From an uncultured Prevotellaceae bacterium (GTDB lineage Bacteria > Bacteroidota > Bacteroidia > Bacteroidales > Bacteroidaceae): DNA of 46,652 nt. Positions 16,554-25,547 of this stretch are shown here, in pieces. Position 1 is the stretch's first letter; every line of letters begins with the position of its first letter. The position numbers and the translations under genes were made by a program. Location of the stretch: contig CALDLA010000088.1 in the NCBI GenBank assembly GCA_937898415.1, forward strand, positions 1 to 46,652. Reading direction: 5' to 3'. The notes below the pieces were generated by a model. The model ran no database searches and was not told the origin of the DNA. It worked only from the letters and a program-made list of their open reading frames with translations.

Positions 16554-19364
16554 TTGGACGAGTATATTGAGATAAAAGGGGCGCGCGTCAACAACCTGAA
16601 GAACGTTGACGTACGCATCCCGAGAAACAAATTCGTGGTGATTGCCGGGGTCAGTGGCTCCGGCAAATCATCTTTAGCCTTCGACACTCTCTACACCGAA
16701 GGTCAGCGACGCTACGTGGAAAGTCTGTCGAGCTATGCCCGCCAGTTCCTGGGACGCATGAACAAACCCGAGTGTGATTTCATTCGCGGCATCCCACCCG
16801 CCATCGCCATCGAGCAGAAGGTCATCTCGCGCAATCCACGAAGCACCGTCGGCACGTCCACAGAGATTTATGAATACTTCAGGCTGCTCTATGCCCGCAT
16901 AGGCCGCACCTACTCTCCCATCAGCGGACAAGAGGTGAAGAAGCACTCCACCGAGGACATCGTGCGGCAGGTGCAGGAGTACCAGCCAGGCACGAAGTTC
17001 GTCGTCATGGCTCCCATCCACGTGCCTGAGGGTCGTACGCTGGAACAGCAGCTGAAGGCGTATATCTTGGAGGGGTATGCGAGGATTTATGTGGACGGTG
17101 ACTTCCAGCGCATTGACGATTATCTGAGCAATGAGGCCAATGGGGCCAATGAGTCCCATGAGACCCATGAGACCCATGCCCCTCACCACTACCTCGTCAT
17201 CGACCGTCTCTCCGTTGACGACAACAAGGACACCATTGCCCGCTTGGTGGACTCCTGCGAGACAGCCTTCTATGAAGGTCACGGCGAACTCTGCCTGATG
17301 GTCTCTCCGTCAGGCATCACCTACAACTTCTCAACCCGTTACGAGGCTGACAGCATGACCTTCGAGGAGCCTACTGACCAACTTTTCTCTTTCAATTCGC
17401 CCGCCGGAGCCTGTCCTGAGTGCCAGGGATTCGGCAAGGTGATCGGCATCGACGAACACCTGGTCATCCCCAACACGACACTTTCCGTCTATGACGGCTG
17501 CGTCGTCTGCTGGCACGGCGACAAGATGAAAGAGTGGCAGGAGTGGTTCATACGCAATGCAGCCCGCGACGACTTCCCCATCTTCGAGCCTTACATGAAC
17601 CTGACGCAGCAGCAGAAGGACTGGCTATGGCACGGACTGCCCTCGGACAAAGGCAAGAAGGAAAAGCCTTGCATCGACCAGTTCTTCGAGATGGTCAAGG
17701 ACAACCAGTACAAGATTCAGTACCGCGTCATGCTGGCCCGCTATCGGGGTAAGACTACGTGTCCAAAATGTCACGGAACAAGGCTGAAGCCCGAGGCTGA
17801 ATACGTCAAGATAGGCGGTCGCAGCATCACCGATTTGGTGCAGATGCCCGTTGTCAGACTCAAGGAGTGGTTTGACCACTTGGAGCTGAACGAGCATGAC
17901 AAGGAAGTAGGACGGCGGCTGCTGACAGAGATTACCTCGCGGCTGCAATTCCTTTTGGATGTGGGACTTGGCTACCTGACGCTCAACCGTCTCTCGAACA
18001 CGCTCAGCGGCGGTGAAAGCCAGCGCATCAACCTCTGTACCAGTCTCGGCTCGTCGTTAGTAGGCTCGCTCTACATCCTCGACGAGCCTAGCATCGGCCT
18101 CCACTCACGCGACACGGACCGACTGATTCATGTGCTGAAGGAACTACAGGCGCTTGGCAACACGGTGGTGGTGGTAGAGCACGACGAAGAAATCATGCAA
18201 GCCGCCGACTACTTGATTGACGTAGGGCCCGATGCAGGACGCTTAGGCGGTGAGATTGTGTATGAGGGAACCCCCAACGTCAGCAAAAGCAAGAACGCCC
18301 GCAGCCATACCGTCCGTTATCTGTGTCACGAAGAGCAGATACCCGTACCTGCAAGCCGACGTCCCTGGAACTGCTCCATCAACATCAAAGGAGCGCGCAT
18401 GAACAACCTGCGCGGCATAGATGTAAAAATGCCGCTGAACGTGATGACCGTAGTGACAGGCGTCAGCGGCAGCGGCAAGTCGAGCCTCATCAAAGGCATC
18501 CTCTACCCTGCCCTCAAGCGACGTCTGGGTGAAGTCTGCGATGCTCCAGGCGAGTTCCTTGGATTAGAGGGCGACATCGATGCCATCAGCCGAATAGAGT
18601 TCGTTGACCAGAACCCCATCGGAAAGTCCACCCGTTCGAACCCTGCTACCTACGTAAAAGCCTACGATGCCATCCGCGACCTCTTTGCCGAGCAGCCGCT
18701 GAGTCAGCAAATGGGCTTCACCAGCCAGTATTTTTCGTTCAACGCCGACGGTGGCCGCTGCGATGAGTGCAAGGGGGCAGGAACGATTACCGTTGAGATG
18801 CAGTTCATGGCCGACCTCGTATTGGAGTGTGAAGCCTGTCACGGCCAGCGTTTCAAGCATGATATCCTCGACGTGCGCTATAACGGTAAGAACATCTACG
18901 ACGTGCTCAACATGACCATCACCGAGGCCCTTGAGTTCTTCGAAGGCCACAAGGCCATTGTCAGCCGCCTGAAGCCTCTTCAGGACGTCGGACTGGGCTA
19001 CATCAAGCTCGGACAGAACTCATCAAGCCTATCGGGTGGTGAGAACCAGCGCGTGAAACTGGCCTACTTCATCGGGCAGGAACGGCAGGAGCCTACGATG
19101 TTCATCTTCGATGAGCCCACCACGGGCTTGCACTTCCACGATATCAGCCGTCTGCTGAAATCGTTCGAGGCATTGATTGAGCGCGGACACACCATCGTGG
19201 TCATCGAGCACAACATGGAAGTCATCAAGTGTGCAGACCACGTTATCGACCTCGGCCCTGACGGTGGCGATCGCGGTGGAGCCCTCATTTGTGCCGGAAC
19301 TCCCGAGGAGGTTAGTCGGTGTAAAGAAAGTATTACAGGTCAATATTTGAAAGAAAAGTTGTAA
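16554..19364 (+). CDS. uvrA: Excinuclease ABC subunit A
   Basis: This 936-residue UvrA is the damage-recognition ATPase of nucleotide excision repair. It has two ABC modules: Walker A GVSGSGKSS near residues 32-40 and again near 635, with signatures TLSGGESQR and SLSGGENQR. Zinc-finger cysteines appear in CPECQGFG, CPKCHGTR, CDECKGAG and CEACHGQR. The start is a TTG at 16554, two bases after the uxaB stop; it gives the family N-terminus (DEYIEIKGARVNNLKNVDV) and no ATG is available nearby. Residues 193-210 are an insertion encoded by six 9-bp repeats (17130-17183). Transcription probably runs through from uxaB. Confidence 0.95.
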   Translation: MDEYIEIKGARVNNLKNVDVRIPRNKFVVIAGVSGSGKSSLAFDTLYTEGQRRYVESLSSYARQFLGRMNKPECDFIRGIPPAIAIEQKVISRNPRSTVGTSTEIYEYFRLLYARIGRTYSPISGQEVKKHSTEDIVRQVQEYQPGTKFVVMAPIHVPEGRTLEQQLKAYILEGYARIYVDGDFQRIDDYLSNEANGANESHETHETHAPHHYLVIDRLSVDDNKDTIARLVDSCETAFYEGHGELCLMVSPSGITYNFSTRYEADSMTFEEPTDQLFSFNSPAGACPECQGFGKVIGIDEHLVIPNTTLSVYDGCVVCWHGDKMKEWQEWFIRNAARDDFPIFEPYMNLTQQQKDWLWHGLPSDKGKKEKPCIDQFFEMVKDNQYKIQYRVMLARYRGKTTCPKCHGTRLKPEAEYVKIGGRSITDLVQMPVVRLKEWFDHLELNEHDKEVGRRLLTEITSRLQFLLDVGLGYLTLNRLSNTLSGGESQRINLCTSLGSSLVGSLYILDEPSIGLHSRDTDRLIHVLKELQALGNTVVVVEHDEEIMQAADYLIDVGPDAGRLGGEIVYEGTPNVSKSKNARSHTVRYLCHEEQIPVPASRRPWNCSINIKGARMNNLRGIDVKMPLNVMTVVTGVSGSGKSSLIKGILYPALKRRLGEVCDAPGEFLGLEGDIDAISRIEFVDQNPIGKSTRSNPATYVKAYDAIRDLFAEQPLSQQMGFTSQYFSFNADGGRCDECKGAGTITVEMQFMADLVLECEACHGQRFKHDILDVRYNGKNIYDVLNMTITEALEFFEGHKAIVSRLKPLQDVGLGYIKLGQNSSSLSGGENQRVKLAYFIGQERQEPTMFIFDEPTTGLHFHDISRLLKSFEALIERGHTIVVIEHNMEVIKCADHVIDLGPDGGDRGGALICAGTPEEVSRCKESITGQYLKEKL
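17130..17183 (+). repeat. Nonamer tandem repeat inside uvrA
   Basis: Six 9-bp units: AATGAGGCC, AATGGGGCC, AATGAGTCC, CATGAGACC, CATGAGACC, CATGCCCCT. They encode an 18-residue insertion of Asn/His-Glu-Xaa triplets. A related 54-bp array is in the NfnAB-like gene at 29106. Confidence 0.92.
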
Positions 19365-19403
19365 AAATTGTTAACGGCAACAACAACTTATCGATATTTT
19401 TCG

Positions 19404-19411
19404 TAACTTTG
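19404..19411 (+). promoter_or_regulatory. -7 element (TAACTTTG) of rpoD
   Basis: TAnnTTTG match 77 nt before the rpoD ATG. No -33 TTTG is seen at standard spacing. Confidence 0.65.
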
Positions 19412-19487
19412 CAGCGCCTTAGAGGTTAATATACGTATATTAGCTTGATTTTCAAGCATTTAAAGAAGAAAGAAGGGTAATAGAAGA

Positions 19488-20360
19488 ATGAGACAACTAA
19501 AGATTCAGAAGAGTATCACCAATCGTTCGAGTGAGGCTCTGGACAAGTATCTGGTAGAAATTGGTCGTGCACCGCTGATCAGCATTGACGAAGAAATCGA
19601 GTTGGCACAGAAAATCCGCAAGGGTGGCCCTGAGGGCGAACGTGCCAAGGATAAACTCGTTACCGCCAATCTGCGCTTCGTGGTGTCAGTAGCCAAGCAG
19701 TACCAGCATCAGGGCCTGACGCTGACAGACCTTATTGACGAGGGTAACATCGGTTTGATTAAGGCTGCCCAGAAGTTCGACGAAACTCGCGGCTTCAAAT
19801 TCATCTCCTACGCCGTTTGGTGGATTCGCCAGTCTATCCTGCAGGCCATTGCCGAGCAGAGCCGTATTGTCCGCTTGCCGCTGAATCAGGTTGGTTCGCT
19901 GAATAAGATTAACCACGAAATCAACAAGTTCGAACAGGAGCATCAGCGTCATCCGTCAGTATCGGAGCTTGCTGAGGTGACTGATATTGACGAAGAGAAG
20001 ATTGGCCAGTCCATGCAGGCCGACAGTCACCACGTCAGCATCGACGCTCCGTTCCAGGACGGCGAAGACAACTGCATGCTGGATGTCATGGCTTCGGGCG
20101 ACGACTCACGTACCGACCGTCAGGTTGACCACGAGTCAATGGCTCAGGAGCTGAACACCGTATTGAATAAGGTATTGAAGGAGCGCGAGATAACCATCAT
20201 TCGTGAATGCTTTGGTATAGGCTGTCACGAGAAGGGGCTGGAGGAGATTGGCGACCAGCTGGGATTGACCCGTGAGCGCGTACGTCAGATACGTGAAAAG
20301 AGCATTGCCAAGCTTCGCGATTCGGGCAATGCGAAAATTTTGATGAAGTATTTAGGTTAA
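19488..20360 (+). CDS. rpoD: Primary RNA polymerase sigma factor RpoD
   Basis: This 290-residue sigma-70 is the short Bacteroidetes primary form, without regions 1.1 and the non-conserved spacer. Region 1.2 is at residues 15-45 (EALDKYLVEIGRAPLIS). Regions 2.1-2.4 follow, with DLIDEGNIGLIKAAQKFD and FISYAVWWIRQSILQAI. Region 3 includes VRLPLNQVGSLNKIN, and the region 4.2 helix-turn-helix ends the protein (LEEIGDQLGLTRERVRQIREK). It recognises the TAnnTTTG promoters seen through this window. It appears monocistronic and ends just before a separate promoter. Confidence 0.96.
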   Translation: MRQLKIQKSITNRSSEALDKYLVEIGRAPLISIDEEIELAQKIRKGGPEGERAKDKLVTANLRFVVSVAKQYQHQGLTLTDLIDEGNIGLIKAAQKFDETRGFKFISYAVWWIRQSILQAIAEQSRIVRLPLNQVGSLNKINHEINKFEQEHQRHPSVSELAEVTDIDEEKIGQSMQADSHHVSIDAPFQDGEDNCMLDVMASGDDSRTDRQVDHESMAQELNTVLNKVLKEREITIIRECFGIGCHEKGLEEIGDQLGLTRERVRQIREKSIAKLRDSGNAKILMKYLG

Positions 20361-20387
20361 AAATTTTGCGACTTCAAAATTTATCTG

Positions 20388-20395
20388 TAATTTTG
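20388..20395 (+). promoter_or_regulatory. -7 element (TAATTTTG) of the DUF5686-type gene
   Basis: TAnnTTTG match ending 5 nt before the GTG at 20401. Transcription would begin at or next to the start codon, giving a leaderless mRNA. Confidence 0.6.
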
Positions 20396-20400
20396 TCGTC

Positions 20401-22434
20401 GTGAAATGCCATCAACTCATAACCATCATTGTACTGGGCATACTCACGGGTATGCCCAGTATTGTGTTTTCGAGGAGTTCAAGAGACTCACTCGTGGTGA
20501 ACCGCATTTACGACTACCGCCGTTATTTCACCCCCAACAACGTCAACGGCTATTCAACCAATGTCTATATTAAAAGTAACTTCAACGTATGGAAACGCAA
20601 CAGCACACTGTGGCTGATTCCCACGATGTATTCGATAGCCGACGGCAACCGTTACCTCATATCGGAGTCTTACAACAAGCTTCGCTTCACTAACGTCAAC
20701 GACTATGAGTCGCAGCGGCAGGTGTGCTACAGCACCATCCGACGCAATCGGAAGGCGCTGCCTACGGTGGTGGAATTCATCACACCCAGCATCTATGACG
20801 TGTTCCTCTTCGAAGACCACATTCTCTCACCCTTCAACCGCATAAACCGCCACTTCTACAAGTACAGGGTGCTGCCGGTGATAGCCAATACAGTACTCGT
20901 AGAGTTCAAACCTAAACTACTGGACAACACCCAGCTGATTTCAGGACAGGCATACGTCGACATCAATACCGGGCGTGTAATGAAGGTGACGTTCAAGGGC
21001 GAGTATGACATGATAAGGTTCAATGCCTCAGCCACCATGGGCGAAGACGGAGCCCGCTCACTACTGCCCAAGGAGTGTAACACCAACGTCATCTTCAAAT
21101 TCATGGGCAACCAGATATTTGCTACGACAGAGGCCGTCTACGACTGCCCTGTCACGCTGCCTGACTCCATCAAGAACGTATTCAGCTTGGAACTAATGGA
21201 CTCGCTCAGACCCATCCCGCTGACAGGACAGGAGACATACATATTAAAGGAATATGCTGACCGGCACAAACCCGACACAGTGGTGGTAGAGGCCGACACC
21301 CTGCCCCGCAAGTTCAACTTCGTGAAAGACGTGCTACAAAACGCCATCGGCGACAACCTCATATCCAGCATCCGATTCAGGTCGGAGCACGCCTATATGA
21401 AAATATCACCCATACTGAACCCACAATACATCAGCTACAGCAGCTCTCACGGGCTTGCCTACAAAATCAAACTGGGTGCCGAGTACTACTTCAATGCCCA
21501 CCGATACTTCGAGTTCAACCCGTGGATTGGTTATAACTTCAAGTACCAGAAGATGTACTTCACACTGCCCCTCTACTTCTACTACAACCCCAAACGTAAC
21601 GGACTGGTGCAAGTCATCTACGGCAACGGCAACCGTATCAGCAACGGGCACATCACCGACGACATCAGAGAGGAAACGGGCGACTCTGTTGAACTGAAGG
21701 AGAACCTGCATCTGTTTGACGACAACTTCCTGACGGTGAGTAACAACATCGTAGCGTTTGACTGGCTGGAAATCAACAGTGGCTTCACCTACCACCAACG
21801 TAAGGCCTACCACCCTGAAGAAATGCGAATGTACGGCAAGCCCGAGGAATATCGTAGCTTTGCACCCATGCTCTCGCTGAAACTGCGTCCGTGGCGGCAT
21901 GGACCTACCCTATCCATCGACTACGAACGGGGCATCGACGGCGTCTTGGAATCTGACTGCGACTACGAACGGTGGGAGTTTGACGCATCCATCAAGCACA
22001 TCATCAGCCCCCTCAAGAAACTGAACGCCAGGGCTGGATATGGTTTCTATAGCCGCAAGAACGACACCTACTTCGTTGACTACCGTCACTTCCGTGACAA
22101 CAAGCTGCCCGAAGGCTGGGACGACGACTGGTCAGGCAACTTCCAACTGCTCAACAGCCGGTGGTACAATGAGTCACGCTACTACGCCAGGGCTCACCTC
22201 AGCTATGACTCCCCTTTCCTGTTCACCTCGTGGATACCCTTCCTGGGGCGTTTCGTTGAGCGCGAACGTGTGTATCTTAGTGCCTTGGGCATTCACAATA
22301 CGCGGCCTTATTACGAACTTGGCTACGGGTTCACCACAAGGCTCATCTCCATAGGACTATTTACCAGTTTCCTCAATACGGAGTTCCAGGACTTCGGCTG
22401 TAAATTCACCTTTGAACTGTTCAGAAGATGGTAA
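20401..22434 (+). CDS. Outer-membrane beta-barrel protein, DUF5686-like
   Basis: This 677-residue protein has a signal peptide (ITIIVLGILTG core) and a C-terminal half rich in alternating aromatic strands ending FELFRRW, typical of an outer-membrane barrel. The pattern resembles Bacteroidetes DUF5686 proteins without their usual N-terminal carboxypeptidase-like domain. Function is unknown. The start is GTG at 20401, needed to keep the signal peptide; the nearby ATG at 20406 is out of frame. Its stop overlaps the start of the AddA-like gene by 7 nt, so the two are translationally linked although no functional tie between a barrel and a DNA nuclease is obvious. Confidence 0.75.
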   Translation: MKCHQLITIIVLGILTGMPSIVFSRSSRDSLVVNRIYDYRRYFTPNNVNGYSTNVYIKSNFNVWKRNSTLWLIPTMYSIADGNRYLISESYNKLRFTNVNDYESQRQVCYSTIRRNRKALPTVVEFITPSIYDVFLFEDHILSPFNRINRHFYKYRVLPVIANTVLVEFKPKLLDNTQLISGQAYVDINTGRVMKVTFKGEYDMIRFNASATMGEDGARSLLPKECNTNVIFKFMGNQIFATTEAVYDCPVTLPDSIKNVFSLELMDSLRPIPLTGQETYILKEYADRHKPDTVVVEADTLPRKFNFVKDVLQNAIGDNLISSIRFRSEHAYMKISPILNPQYISYSSSHGLAYKIKLGAEYYFNAHRYFEFNPWIGYNFKYQKMYFTLPLYFYYNPKRNGLVQVIYGNGNRISNGHITDDIREETGDSVELKENLHLFDDNFLTVSNNIVAFDWLEINSGFTYHQRKAYHPEEMRMYGKPEEYRSFAPMLSLKLRPWRHGPTLSIDYERGIDGVLESDCDYERWEFDASIKHIISPLKKLNARAGYGFYSRKNDTYFVDYRHFRDNKLPEGWDDDWSGNFQLLNSRWYNESRYYARAHLSYDSPFLFTSWIPFLGRFVERERVYLSALGIHNTRPYYELGYGFTTRLISIGLFTSFLNTEFQDFGCKFTFELFRRW

Positions 22435-25400
22435 AACCCCTCACCGTTTACAGAGCCAGTGCCGGCAGCGGAAAAACCTTTGCGCTGGCCGCACAATACA
22501 TCAAGCTCGTGGTTCGTAATCCGCAGTCTTACCGTAACATCCTCGCGGTCACGTTCACCAATAAGGCGACGGAGGAGATGAAGACACGCATACTCAGTCA
22601 GCTGTACGGTATCTGGAAACGACTGCCCGACTCCCAAGTGTACACCAACGCGGTGTGCCAGTCACTCGATGCCTCGCCGGAGTTTGTCAGCGAGCGGGCA
22701 GGCATTGCCCTGAACCTGCTGCTGCATAACTACAACCACTTCCGCGTGATGACCATCGACACGTTCTTCCAGAGCGTCTTCCGTAACCTCGCCCGCGAAC
22801 TTGACCTGCCCACCAACCTGCGTATCGGACTGAACGACGTGCAGGTGGAGGAGATGGCCGTTGACCAGATGATACAAGAGCTGAAGACGACGGACGTCGT
22901 CCTGCAATGGATCATGAAGTACATCATGGAAAACATCTCTGACGACCGTACCTGGAATGTCATCGGACAAATCAAGCAGTTCGGAAAGACCATCTTCCAA
23001 GACTGCTACAAGGACATCAGCAAGCAGCTGGATGAACGGCTGGGGCAGGAAGGGTTCTTCGATGAGTACACCCGGACCCTACGTGGCATTCGTGACGATG
23101 CCCGCGAACGGATGCTCAGCATTGCCGAGTCGTTCTTCAGCACACTTGAGGAAGAGGGACTGACCTACGAAGACCTGGCCAACAAGAAACGTGGCATTGC
23201 CAGCTTCTTCTTCAAACTGCGCGATGGCGTCTTCGACGAGAGCATCGTGAACCAGACGGTGGCCAACTGCCTGGAAGACCCTGCCAAGTGGTACGCAAAG
23301 ACCCATAGCCGACGCGAAGTAATCCACATGCTGGCCGACGGGCCATTAGGTGACATCCTGCGCTATGCACTTGATGAGCGCCCTATTCAATGGAAACGAT
23401 TCCAGAGTGCCACGCTCACGCTGCGTCACTTGAATCAGGTGCGCCTGCTTAGTAATATAGATAATAAGATACGTAGCCTGAACACGGAGGCCAACCGTTT
23501 CCTGCTGAGCGACACACAGAAACTGCTCAACGAACTGATTAGTGACAGCGACTCACCATTCATCTTCGAGAAAATAGGCACTCAACTGGAGCACATCATG
23601 ATTGACGAGTTCCAAGACACCAGCACGGCCCAGTGGCAGAACTTCCGTGTGCTGCTGATGGAGACGATGAGCCATTCAGGCAGCGAGAACCTCATCGTGG
23701 GTGATGTCAAACAGAGCATCTACCGATGGCGCAACGGGGACTGGCGGCTGCTGAACGACATTGAGCAGCAACTGCCTGAGGGCATGATTCAGACGAAGCC
23801 ACTGAATACCAACAGACGAAGTGAACGGCGCATCATCACGTTCAACAACCAATTCTTCACCGAAGCCGCCAGACTGGAGTACGACAAACTGGAAGACCAG
23901 CCTGAAGCCGTGCAGCTGAAGCGGGCATACAGCGAGGTTGAACAAGTCATTCCCGATGACAGTCCTGAGACGGGCTACGTCAACATCAAACTGTTGACGG
24001 CTGACGACTATCAGCAACAGACGCTGGCACATGTGGCCGACACCATAGAAATGCTCTGTCAGCAAGGCGTGTCACAGAACAAGATGGCCATCCTCGTCAG
24101 AACCAACAGCTACATCCCCATTATTGCCAACTACTTTGCCGAACACCATCCCCAGGTGAACATCGTCAGCGACGAAGCCTTCAGGCTTGATGCCTCACGG
24201 CCTGTCAATATCATCATTCAGGCCCTGCGCGTCATCTGCGACCCTAAGGACCTGCTGGCCCGGGCTTACCTCGAAATGACCTGCGGAAGCCTCAAGGGCA
24301 CCCTGCTCGACTCCACGCCCTCACCCAACATGCCGCTCTACGAACTCGTTGAGCAGTTGTTCGCCGAGCTTCATATCGACAGCTATGACGACCAGAGTGC
24401 CTACCTCTGTACATTCTTTGACCAACTGCGTCAATATACGGCTGAGAATCCTGCCACCGTCAAGGACTTCCTACGTCACTGGGAAGAGGAAATTGCCTCG
24501 AAAACCATTCAGGGAGACCAGACAGAAGGAGTGCGTATCATCAGCATCCACAAGTCAAAGGGATTGGAATATGACCACGTTATACTACCCTTCTGTGACT
24601 GGCAGATGGAGAAGTCGGGCAACGTACTTTGGTGTCATCCCTCTGAGGCTCCTTTCAACGAACTGCCGTTAGCCCCCATTGACTATAGTCAGAAGGGAAT
24701 GGTAGGAACCATCTATGAGGACGAGTACCGGCATGAGCACCTGCAGAACGTCGTCGATAACCTGAACCTGCTTTACGTAGCCTTCACCCGTGCCCGCAGC
24801 AGTCTGTTTGTCATTGGCAGGCAGAAAGCCCGTAATTCACGGTCGGAGATTATTGAGCAGGTACTACCGGCCCTCAAGATAGGTACACTCACTGGCGTTG
24901 ACGACGAGGAACTGCCCATCATATATGAATATGGTGAATTGAACGCCAGGCGGCCAACGGGCACTACCCGACCGTCAGACAACCCATTCCTGCAACCCTC
25001 AGAGCCCATAACGGTTGACGTCAGGACGGGTGTCGTCAAGGCCGAATTCCGCCAAAGCAACCAAAGTCATGACTTCATCAGCGGAGATGACGAGCAGGGG
25101 AATTCCAACTATATCCAGTTGGGAAATATACTGCACAGGGTATTCTCTACCATCCGCACAACGGCTGACATCGATAGTGCATTAAACGAACTTGAATCGG
25201 AAGGTATCATTTACGATGGCACGCTCACCATTGAGCGCATCACCGCCATGCTTCGCCGCCGACTGGAACATCCCAAGGTGGCCGATTGGTTCAGCAGCCG
25301 CTGGACGATCTTCAACGAGTGCTCCATCCTCAGCGTTGACGATGAAAGTAACATCATGGAACGGCGGCCTGACCGTGTCATGACTGACGGGCAACAATGG

Positions 25401-25547
25401 GTGGTCGTTGACTTCAAGTTCGGTCATCCATGCGCCGACCATCATGACCAGGTACGTGAATACATGCAACTATTACAGTCAATGGGACACAACAACATCC
25501 ACGGTTACCTGTGGTACGTCTATGCAAATCAGATAGAAGAAGTATGA
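22428..25547 (+). CDS. AddA-like UvrD-family helicase/nuclease
   Basis: This 1039-residue protein combines a superfamily 1 helicase with a C-terminal RecB-type nuclease. Walker A is at residues 9-18 (ASAGSGKT), motif II DEFQDTS near 390, motif III/IV GDVKQSIYRWRNGD near 427, and a late helicase motif VRIISIHKSKGLEYD near 704. The PD-(D/E)XK core is visible as ERRPDRVM...VVVDFKFG near residues 975-1000. With the AddB-like protein downstream it would form an end-processing helicase-nuclease for double-strand break repair, the AddAB/RecBCD role. It overlaps the next gene by 4 nt. Confidence 0.88.
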   Translation: MVKPLTVYRASAGSGKTFALAAQYIKLVVRNPQSYRNILAVTFTNKATEEMKTRILSQLYGIWKRLPDSQVYTNAVCQSLDASPEFVSERAGIALNLLLHNYNHFRVMTIDTFFQSVFRNLARELDLPTNLRIGLNDVQVEEMAVDQMIQELKTTDVVLQWIMKYIMENISDDRTWNVIGQIKQFGKTIFQDCYKDISKQLDERLGQEGFFDEYTRTLRGIRDDARERMLSIAESFFSTLEEEGLTYEDLANKKRGIASFFFKLRDGVFDESIVNQTVANCLEDPAKWYAKTHSRREVIHMLADGPLGDILRYALDERPIQWKRFQSATLTLRHLNQVRLLSNIDNKIRSLNTEANRFLLSDTQKLLNELISDSDSPFIFEKIGTQLEHIMIDEFQDTSTAQWQNFRVLLMETMSHSGSENLIVGDVKQSIYRWRNGDWRLLNDIEQQLPEGMIQTKPLNTNRRSERRIITFNNQFFTEAARLEYDKLEDQPEAVQLKRAYSEVEQVIPDDSPETGYVNIKLLTADDYQQQTLAHVADTIEMLCQQGVSQNKMAILVRTNSYIPIIANYFAEHHPQVNIVSDEAFRLDASRPVNIIIQALRVICDPKDLLARAYLEMTCGSLKGTLLDSTPSPNMPLYELVEQLFAELHIDSYDDQSAYLCTFFDQLRQYTAENPATVKDFLRHWEEEIASKTIQGDQTEGVRIISIHKSKGLEYDHVILPFCDWQMEKSGNVLWCHPSEAPFNELPLAPIDYSQKGMVGTIYEDEYRHEHLQNVVDNLNLLYVAFTRARSSLFVIGRQKARNSRSEIIEQVLPALKIGTLTGVDDEELPIIYEYGELNARRPTGTTRPSDNPFLQPSEPITVDVRTGVVKAEFRQSNQSHDFISGDDEQGNSNYIQLGNILHRVFSTIRTTADIDSALNELESEGIIYDGTLTIERITAMLRRRLEHPKVADWFSSRWTIFNECSILSVDDESNIMERRPDRVMTDGQQWVVVDFKFGHPCADHHDQVREYMQLLQSMGHNNIHGYLWYVYANQIEEV

